A DNA stretch of 48,634 nucleotides, taken from Thiothrix sp. GTDB taxonomy: Bacteria; Pseudomonadota; Gammaproteobacteria; Thiotrichales; Thiotrichaceae. Under the pieces are notes generated by a model that was not told where the DNA came from, did no database searches, and saw only the letters and a program-made list of their open reading frames with translations. Shown piece by piece: positions 42,502 through 48,634 of this stretch; the first letter of the stretch is position 1; each line of letters starts with the position of its first letter. The translations under genes and the position numbers were made by a program. The stretch lies in contig NZ_JAQTLS010000027.1 of NCBI RefSeq assembly GCF_028714775.1, forward strand, positions 1 through 48,634. Direction: 5' to 3'.

Positions 42502-45500
42502 TTAGTCGTCTGAGTCCTCATCCCCGCTTTTATCCAACTTGCCTTGCGCGACATAGTTAGCCGCAAACGTAGCATTGCCGGGATGCAACAGCACATTGCC
42601 CATCAACAAGTTGATGTCATTGCTGGGGCCGGAATACAAGGTCGTGCCATCCATGTTCAAGTCGGACACGTAATAGCCCGCCAGCCTGAAGTTGCTGTTG
42701 ACCTTGGTGTTGCTGTGGTGCATCAGCACCGTGCCCAACACCACATTGGTGTCATTGCCGGGGCCGCTGGCGATCAGGCTATTGTTGTTGTTGGCCTCAC
42801 CCGCCCACATCACTGCCACATCACCGGCTTCCAAGCGTGCATAGTCACCGTAAACCGCAAAGCTGGGCAGGGTGAAATCCGTCGCCGTCAGGGTAGGGGA
42901 CAAGGCAATCGGGTCTTTGGTCATGACACCAAGGTGGTTACGGTGGCGTAAGCCCACGTAATAGTTGCCCTCCGGCACATTCGGCACGAGCAACTTGGCC
43001 TCGTTGGTCAACGGGTTAACCACATCCCCATCGCGCTGGAGCAAAGCCGCCTGTGCGGTAATGCGGTTACGCGGGTTCTTGGCATCACGCAGTTCCACCA
43101 GCACCCAATCCACCGGCGCATCCTTGCCCGTGATTGCCAGTTCGGCAGGGGTGGTGGTTTCCTTACCCCGGTACTTGAATGCCGTCATGCGGTCGGAATA
43201 CGGCTGTGCCAGTGGGATCAGCCCCAATTGGCGCAAATCATCCTGCATCAGGTTTTCTGCCGGATCATAAGAACCTTGCAGGAAACCACGCACATGCAGC
43301 ACCACGGTTGGCACTTCCTTGTCATCCAGATAATCCGGGATACCATCCGCATCCATGTCATGCGCATCCAGTGGGTTGCCATCCTTGTTCTTGTCGGCAT
43401 TCTCATCCTTGGTCAGCTTCTTGTCGCCGTCATCGTCAGTGTCCAAATAGTTGGGCTTACTGTCGCCATCGGTATCCAAGGCATCATCCGGCTTGCCATC
43501 CTTATTGGCATCCGCCGCTTCGTACTTGGTCAGGATGCCATCGCCATCGTCATCGGTATCCAACCAATCCGGCTTGCCATCCCCATCCGTGTCCTTAGGC
43601 ACACCCGCATTTTTCTCGAACGAATCCAGCAAGCCATCCCCGTCATTGTCCTCATCCACGTCAATCACATTGATGATCACGTCCTGTGTAGTACAAGCCG
43701 TTTCCGAGTCACACGCCTGCACTTGCAGCACGTAAGCATTGTCCTTGTTGCTATCGGTGGGTTTCTCATAATCTGGGCTGGCTTTAAAAGTGATAGCCCC
43801 GGTTTTGCCGTCGATAGTGAACAATGCCGCATCCACCCCACCGGAGAAGGTATACGCAATGCCGCTTACCTCATCATCCTTGTCGTCGGTAGTCTGCACA
43901 TCCAATGCCGCTGCCGTACCGTTCTCACTGAACGTCGCCGCCGCCGGGGAGGTAAACACAGGAGGCATGTTAGGGATACGCCAGTTCACCTCCGCCGTAA
44001 GTTTCGGGTAAGCCGCCAGCACATCGGTAATGCCCGCATTGGCAGGGCCAAAGTTGGTGTCATCGGTATCTACCGCATCATCCAAACCATCTTTATCCGC
44101 ATCCGCACCAGCAAGGGTCAAGCCTGCTTCCTTGGTATCAGTTTCACCTGTGCCATCGCTGTTGGTGTCGAGGTAGTCCGGGTTATCCGTACTTTCCGTA
44201 TTGACCGGAACCAAGCCCGCCCCGTAAACATCATCCACACCATTCTTGTCCGCATCCACACCCGTTGGGGCTTTGAATGCAGCGGTGGTTTGCGCTTCGA
44301 TATTGTCAGGGATGCCGTCAGCGTCGGAGTCAAGGTCAAGCTGGTTAGGGATGCCATCCGCATCCGGGTCGGCAGTGCCTTCAGTGGCATTCGGGATGCC
44401 ATCACCGTCCAAGTCCGCATCATTCTTGTCAGCCACGCCATCACGGTCAGTGTCTTTCAATACCGTAATGGTCAGCAGTTTCTTGGTCATGACCCCCTCA
44501 ATGTCCGCCACTGCCACTTCCACCAAGTAAGTGTTGTTGGTATCCGCATCGGTTGGGGCAGCAAAGCTCGGCGCTGTTTTGAAAGACAGCACCCCGGTTA
44601 ACGGGTCAAGCGCAAACTTGGCGGCATCCGCCCCACCCGTGAGGCTATAGGTCAGGCCGCTGCCTTCGCTGTTGGTGTCATCGGTCGCGGCAATATCAGC
44701 CGCAGGAGTGGTGCTTTTCTCCACGTAGTCAATAGCAGCCGCATTCGGGATCGCAGGTGCTGCATTGACCACGCGCCAGTAAACGTTCGTGCCATTGCCC
44801 GGATAAGCCGTCAGCACATTGGTGATGCCAGCGTTGGGTGAGCCAAAGGCCGCATCATCTGTATCCACCTGATCATCCAGCCCATCCTTGTCGGCATCGT
44901 TGGCACGCAAGGCCAAGCCTGCTTCCAGCGTATCATTTGCACCGCTGTTATCGGAGTCGGTATCCAAGTAATCGGCAGTATCAGCGCCATCGGTGTTCAC
45001 TGGCACTAAGCCCGCACCGTAAATGTCATCAATGCCGTTCTTGTCCGCATCCACCCCGGAAGGTGCTTTATAGCCTGCGGTAGTTTGTGCTTCGATGTTA
45101 TCGGGGATGCCGTCGTTGTCGGAATCAAGGTCGTACTGGTTCTGGATGCCGTCGCCATCGGTGTCGGTTGTACCTTCGGTGGTGTTCGGAATGCCATCAT
45201 TGTCACGATCCAGGTCAACGCTGTCGCCGATACGGTCAGCATCAGTATCTTTCTCTACGGTAATAGTTAACGTTTGGGTATCAACTTCGCCTTTGCCGTC
45301 ATCAGCCTGCACGATGACCGTGTAAGTGCCAATCACCGCCGCCGACTTAAAGGCCAGTGTGTTTGTTGTCGGGTCAAGCTCGAAAAGGGCAGCATCTGCA
45401 CCACCACTGACGCTGTAAGTCAGCGTATCCTTGTCCGCATCCGTTGCGGTCACGGTTGTGAGTGCTGTCGTTTTTTCTGCGATGGTGATTGCCGCGTTAT

Positions 45501-48249
45501 CGCCGCCACCGTTGCTGGTGATTATTGGCGCTATGTTTACTGCCCGCCAGAAGACTTCCGCCCCATTGCCGGGGTAAGTTTTCAGTACATCAGTGATGTC
45601 AGCATTGGCTGGGCCAAAGAGGCCGTTGTTGGCGTCTACGGCATCATCCAGCCCGTCATTGTCACTGTCTGTGTTTGCTAATGTCAGGCCAGTTTCGGCT
45701 ACGTCATCCCCACCATTGTTTTCAGTATTGGTGTCCACGTAGTCAGGGGTTAAGTCGCCGTCAGTATCAACAGGTGTCAGCCCTGTGCTGTAAGCCGTAT
45801 CAATGCCGTTAGCCGCGACCGTGCCTGTCGGTGCTTTATAGCCCGCAGTGGTTTGCGCTTCGATGTTGTCGGGGATACCGTCATTGTCGGAGTCGAGGTC
45901 ATCCATGTTGGCGATGCCGTCTTCATCCATGTCTGCGCTGGTACAAGGTGGCAGTAATGAGAAGGAAATGGCATCAAGGAAGTTGCCGACTGTTGCTCCC
46001 CCAGCGGCTGATACCGATTTGTAGGCAAATTGGGTAATAGTTTGTCCAGCGGGTACGGTGTAAGTGGCGGTGTAAACCTTCCACGCCGTATTGCCTGTGG
46101 TGTATTCCCCTTGTTTGGTAGTCGCATCCAGCGGGTCTGTTGGTGAACCAATGAACAGAGCAATGGTGTCATTGCCTGCCCGTCCCCGATGGGCAAACGA
46201 CCATTGCAGGACATCGCCCGGTTTGGTGGCAATTTTCTGGAACAGTGTGGAAACCTGATACGCATTCAATTCTGCAAATTGTCGGCCTTGGTAAGCAGAA
46301 ACACCCAGCGCCCCGTCCGCCCAATATTCAAAGTAATTGTCTGTGGCAGACGTTATCCATCCGGGTACTTGACCATTCATGGGGAATGACACCCCGGACG
46401 GTTGCTTGGGCAACTCAAAACTTTCATTGGTAAGGGAAATGGGCAATCCACCTACTGGCTTACCAAACTTACATTCGCCAAGGTCGGGGATGCCGTCGTT
46501 GTCATCGTCTTGGTCAGTGAGGTCGAAGATGCCGTCACCGTCAGTGTCTTTATCTGCGACCACGGTCAAGGTTTGGGTATCTGATCGGCCTTTGCCGTCA
46601 TCTACTTGGACAATTACCTGATAAGTACCCGATACTGATGCGGCTTTAAAGTCCAGCTTGCCAGTTGATAGATCAATGGTGAACAGTGCAGCATCCGCGC
46701 CACCACTGAGGCTGTAGGTCAGGGTATCGCTGTCCGCGTCGGTTGCAGTAACAGTGGTCACAGCAGTTTTGCCGGTGCTGACTTTTACCGTAGCTGTATC
46801 GCCGCCACCATCGCTGGTGATAACTGGGGTTGCGTTCCCCAACTTGACCAATGAGGTCTGGTAGTCACGGTATGCAAACCACCATGTGTTAATGGTGTTG
46901 GTGTCGCCGTAACTGATGTTGCTCCACGGTTGACGGATTATTGCTCCCAAGTCGGTGTTGACTTTAGTGGTGGTGGCAAAGCCGGAAAGATCGGGGATGT
47001 TGGAGTCGTCCCAGAACAACAGGTTAGGGCCAGTTGTACCACTCGCTGTTTGGGTAAATACATTGAAGCCGGTATCCAGCCCTTCCACGTCATAAGCGGT
47101 GAAATGGGTCTCACCTTGGGTGTAGGAAACCATCGTCTTGATTGGGAATTGGCTTTCCGTGACGGTTTTTCCCGCCCCATCCTTGCCGTCCCAAGCGACT
47201 TTGTTTACGCCTGCCACCAGTGTTGCAAACAGGCGGCGGTCAGTGCCTGCGGTGTAGCTGCCATCCCCACCAAAGTCCAGTACGATTTCCGCATTGCCCG
47301 GCTGGGTGACATCAACGGCAATCTTGGTATCGGCGATGTCTGGAATGCTAAGGGGCAGGTTCTGTAGTTTCCCTTCCGCTCCCATCGGGTAGGCGGCAGG
47401 ATCGGGTGGATTCAGGAATATTTTGTGCTGAGGATTGGTCTGGTTGGCGGCATTTACGGATTTGCGGTCTGCTGCCTTGTCACCTGATGTTCCTGTCCCG
47501 CTATTGTTGAATGAGAACTGGCCTTGCAAGGGGCGCAAACCAGAATCCTGAAAGTCAATCTTGGTGGTAAAGTTCTTATCGTCATAGGCATATAGCGCCC
47601 CGGCAAAAGGTTCTGCGTAGTAGTTTCCAGCATTGTAGGTTGCCGGATTGGCGGCACGTACTGCCCACGCCTTCGACCATACCCGACCATCAATGGCGGT
47701 AGGTGATGCTACCTTATTGGCAACTGTAATATCGAACCATTTAATGAGAGCACCATTGGTAAATTCAATATAATAATCGCCTGCTGCTAGCCCAGTTGGG
47801 TCAAATACCCATTGTGCGTTTGAGACAGGATACCCACCGGGAGCAATCGCAGCAGGGCCTGCAACGGCTTGTGCGTGGCTGGATATATTGATGTTAGCGC
47901 CACCCACCGAATAAGGGCCGTGCACACTAGCATCCGTGGGTGATTTGATTTCAAAGGTATAAGTACCGGCAGAATCCGTGCCCGTGGGATCAACTAACGT
48001 TGATAAGCCTATGTATACAATTTCACTGTCTGGCTTTTCGATGTGGATGTATAGGCGGTTATCTGCGGCGACTCCGGGTGCTGCAAATATGTACCCCGCA
48101 TTTCCTATGGCAAGTGCTGAGTGGTTGCTTGCTGCGGGTGTCCACTGTTTCGTACCTTCGGCAAAGGCAGTGCCGCTTAGTAAGGCCAGCATTGCTGCGG
48201 TGAAGTAAATGATGAGTTTATGTGGCAATAGGAAATTTGAACCCTTCAT
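42502..48249 (-). CDS. Giant cadherin/TSP3 surface adhesin with dockerin-like C-terminus
   Basis: The protein has 1915 aa. The signal peptide is about 1-30 (ends AFA-EG). The unique N-terminal region (about 31-470) includes an FlgD-like stretch (NKVAWDGKDGAGKTV). Four cadherin-like domains lie near 474-570, 906-1000, 1163-1265 and 1428-1525, recognisable by DADKDTLTYS, GGADAALF and VIVQADDGKG. A jelly-roll domain like DUF642 (about 603-765: NESFELP, QGRQFAELNA) probably binds glycans. TSP3-type Asp-rich linkers join the domains. The C-terminus repeats the VDWVLVELRD and [11 protein letters not shown] module (about 1648-1815) and two dockerin-like loops. AGGGGA precedes ATG 48249. Confidence 0.87.
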   Translation of the reverse strand: MKGSNFLLPHKLIIYFTAAMLALLSGTAFAEGTKQWTPAASNHSALAIGNAGYIFAAPGVAADNRLYIHIEKPDSEIVYIGLSTLVDPTGTDSAGTYTFEIKSPTDASVHGPYSVGGANINISSHAQAVAGPAAIAPGGYPVSNAQWVFDPTGLAAGDYYIEFTNGALIKWFDITVANKVASPTAIDGRVWSKAWAVRAANPATYNAGNYYAEPFAGALYAYDDKNFTTKIDFQDSGLRPLQGQFSFNNSGTGTSGDKAADRKSVNAANQTNPQHKIFLNPPDPAAYPMGAEGKLQNLPLSIPDIADTKIAVDVTQPGNAEIVLDFGGDGSYTAGTDRRLFATLVAGVNKVAWDGKDGAGKTVTESQFPIKTMVSYTQGETHFTAYDVEGLDTGFNVFTQTASGTTGPNLLFWDDSNIPDLSGFATTTKVNTDLGAIIRQPWSNISYGDTNTINTWWFAYRDYQTSLVKLGNATPVITSDGGGDTATVKVSTGKTAVTTVTATDADSDTLTYSLSGGADAALFTIDLSTGKLDFKAASVSGTYQVIVQVDDGKGRSDTQTLTVVADKDTDGDGIFDLTDQDDDNDGIPDLGECKFGKPVGGLPISLTNESFELPKQPSGVSFPMNGQVPGWITSATDNYFEYWADGALGVSAYQGRQFAELNAYQVSTLFQKIATKPGDVLQWSFAHRGRAGNDTIALFIGSPTDPLDATTKQGEYTTGNTAWKVYTATYTVPAGQTITQFAYKSVSAAGGATVGNFLDAISFSLLPPCTSADMDEDGIANMDDLDSDNDGIPDNIEAQTTAGYKAPTGTVAANGIDTAYSTGLTPVDTDGDLTPDYVDTNTENNGGDDVAETGLTLANTDSDNDGLDDAVDANNGLFGPANADITDVLKTYPGNGAEVFWRAVNIAPIITSNGGGDNAAITIAEKTTALTTVTATDADKDTLTYSVSGGADAALFELDPTTNTLAFKSAAVIGTYTVIVQADDGKGEVDTQTLTITVEKDTDADRIGDSVDLDRDNDGIPNTTEGTTDTDGDGIQNQYDLDSDNDGIPDNIEAQTTAGYKAPSGVDADKNGIDDIYGAGLVPVNTDGADTADYLDTDSDNSGANDTLEAGLALRANDADKDGLDDQVDTDDAAFGSPNAGITNVLTAYPGNGTNVYWRVVNAAPAIPNAAAIDYVEKSTTPAADIAATDDTNSEGSGLTYSLTGGADAAKFALDPLTGVLSFKTAPSFAAPTDADTNNTYLVEVAVADIEGVMTKKLLTITVLKDTDRDGVADKNDADLDGDGIPNATEGTADPDADGIPNQLDLDSDADGIPDNIEAQTTAAFKAPTGVDADKNGVDDVYGAGLVPVNTESTDNPDYLDTNSDGTGETDTKEAGLTLAGADADKDGLDDAVDTDDTNFGPANAGITDVLAAYPKLTAEVNWRIPNMPPVFTSPAAATFSENGTAAALDVQTTDDKDDEVSGIAYTFSGGVDAALFTIDGKTGAITFKASPDYEKPTDSNKDNAYVLQVQACDSETACTTQDVIINVIDVDEDNDGDGLLDSFEKNAGVPKDTDGDGKPDWLDTDDDGDGILTKYEAADANKDGKPDDALDTDGDSKPNYLDTDDDGDKKLTKDENADKNKDGNPLDAHDMDADGIPDYLDDKEVPTVVLHVRGFLQGSYDPAENLMQDDLRQLGLIPLAQPYSDRMTAFKYRGKETTTPAELAITGKDAPVDWVLVELRDAKNPRNRITAQAALLQRDGDVVNPLTNEAKLLVPNVPEGNYYVGLRHRNHLGVMTKDPIALSPTLTATDFTLPSFAVYGDYARLEAGDVAVMWAGEANNNNSLIASGPGNDTNVVLGTVLMHHSNTKVNSNFRLAGYYVSDLNMDGTTLYSGPSNDINLLMGNVLLHPGNATFAANYVAQGKLDKSGDEDSDD
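42545..42707. repeat. C-terminal coding repeat, copy 1
   Basis: Matches 48472-48634 with five differences, all near one end; 124 consecutive bases are identical. It encodes the dockerin-like end of the adhesin. Confidence 0.9.
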
Positions 48250-48383
48250 GCGAAGCTTCCCCTAAATTATTATTAGTATTCTGGTTGCCGGATTTTTCGC
48301 GTAACCATGGCAGATTTTCAACAACGGAATCATCGCTGTAAATGGGCGTGAGTGGCAACAAAAAGCAGATTATCGGCGCATGA

Positions 48384-48410
48384 AAAAGGGGCGGCATGGT
48401 GTCCGCCCCC
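48384..48410 (-). terminator. Terminator of the partial gene at the right edge
   Basis: GGGGCGG (48389-48395) pairs with CCGCCCC (48404-48410). On the minus strand five U residues follow (A tract 48384-48388). A plus-strand T tract is also present, so it may be bidirectional. Confidence 0.8.
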
Positions 48411-48428
48411 TGTTTTTAACCCACTGGT

Positions 48429-48634
48429 TTAGTCGTCTATATCTTCATCAGCACTTTTATACAACTTACCCTGCGCGACATAGTTAGCCGCGAAGGTGGC
48501 ATTACCCGGATGCAACAGCACATTGCCCATCAACAAGTTGATGTCATTGCTGGGGCCGGAATACAAGGTCGTGCCATCCATGTTCAAGTCGGACACGTAA
48601 TAGCCCGCCAGCCTGAAGTTGCTGTTGACCTTGG
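48429..48634 (-). CDS. Partial paralogue with dockerin-like C-terminus (cut by window end)
   Basis: The last 67 codons and stop of a minus-strand gene are visible; the start lies beyond 48634. The peptide (GYYVSDLNMDGTTLYSGPSN, then DINLLMGNVLLHPGN and a tail ending DEDIDD) is almost the same as the end of the 1915-aa adhesin. A tandem paralogue of that adhesin is therefore expected upstream of this window edge. Confidence 0.88.
   Translation of the reverse strand, partial: KVNSNFRLAGYYVSDLNMDGTTLYSGPSNDINLLMGNVLLHPGNATFAANYVAQGKLYKSADEDIDD
48472..48634. repeat. C-terminal coding repeat, copy 2
   Basis: Near-identical to 42545-42707 (see that entry). The match runs to the end of the window, so its full length is unknown. 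Confidence 0.9.

Noticed and set aside
43228-44601. 457-aa plus-strand frame opposite the adhesin
   Set aside because: Antisense shadow of the 1915-aa coding sequence, with no family resemblance and no start signals.
1-48634. tRNA, rRNA, insertion sequences or attachment sites
   Set aside because: I saw no cloverleaf, rRNA stretch, transposase or integrase, nor clear direct repeats flanking the rnf insertion.

Overview
The window looks like a chromosomal segment of a diazotrophic gammaproteobacterium, most plausibly a filamentous sulfur bacterium of the Thiothrix type. I infer this from a NifL/NifA pair (gammaproteobacterial NifA without the Cys-rich linker), a complete nif-style Rnf complex, surE-pcm-LysM synteny and very large Asp-rich surface proteins. 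The species assignment is inference; the gene calls rest on motifs read from the sequence.

Layout. (1) 1-3776: an AT-rich block with a TIR-like protein facing a tightly overlapping three-gene operon of unknown function, whose first gene has a PD-(D/E)XK-like motif and an in-frame amber codon near its 5' end. (2) 3777-6910: small genes with signs of repeated duplication and decay: a 64-aa protein, a BrnA/CopG-like RHH protein, a LuxR solo, a MerR regulator plus a stand-alone relative of its C-terminal domain, and a 128-aa orphan. (3) 6911-8035: a class V aminotransferase. (4) 8102-25147: a nitrogen-fixation electron-supply region. nifLA is divergent from rnfAB, and rnfCDGEH lies further on, followed by a Na+/H+ antiporter, a thioredoxin-like 2Fe-2S ferredoxin and a 126-aa orphan. 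The rnf genes are split by about 6.3 kb carrying an AAA/PD-(D/E)XK protein, a CHAT-STAND-TPR protein and its small partner. nifL, rnfA and rnfC each have a sigma-54 -24/-12 element, with perfect TGT-N10-ACA NifA sites in the two control regions. (5) 25220-32674: two paralogous secreted zinc metalloproteases flanking ilvA and rpiA. (6) 32653-36032: smr, surE, pcm, a LysM lipoprotein and a TlpA-like thioredoxin. (7) 36349-48634: a co-oriented array of exported surface proteins. Three share an N-terminal module; two plus a partial third share a dockerin-like C-terminal module.

How the parts work together. NifL/NifA would switch on both rnf units. Rnf would drive ferredoxin reduction with the ion gradient, and the antiporter may exchange H+ and Na+ gradients. 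The defence-like genes sit at two AT-rich or compositionally mosaic sites. The right half builds a calcium-dependent cell surface through Asp-rich TSP3-type rods, cadherin-like domains, CTERM anchors and dockerin-like ends.

The best candidates for something undescribed are the TIR plus three-gene block, the CHAT-STAND-TPR insertion within rnf, and the shared-module surface array.
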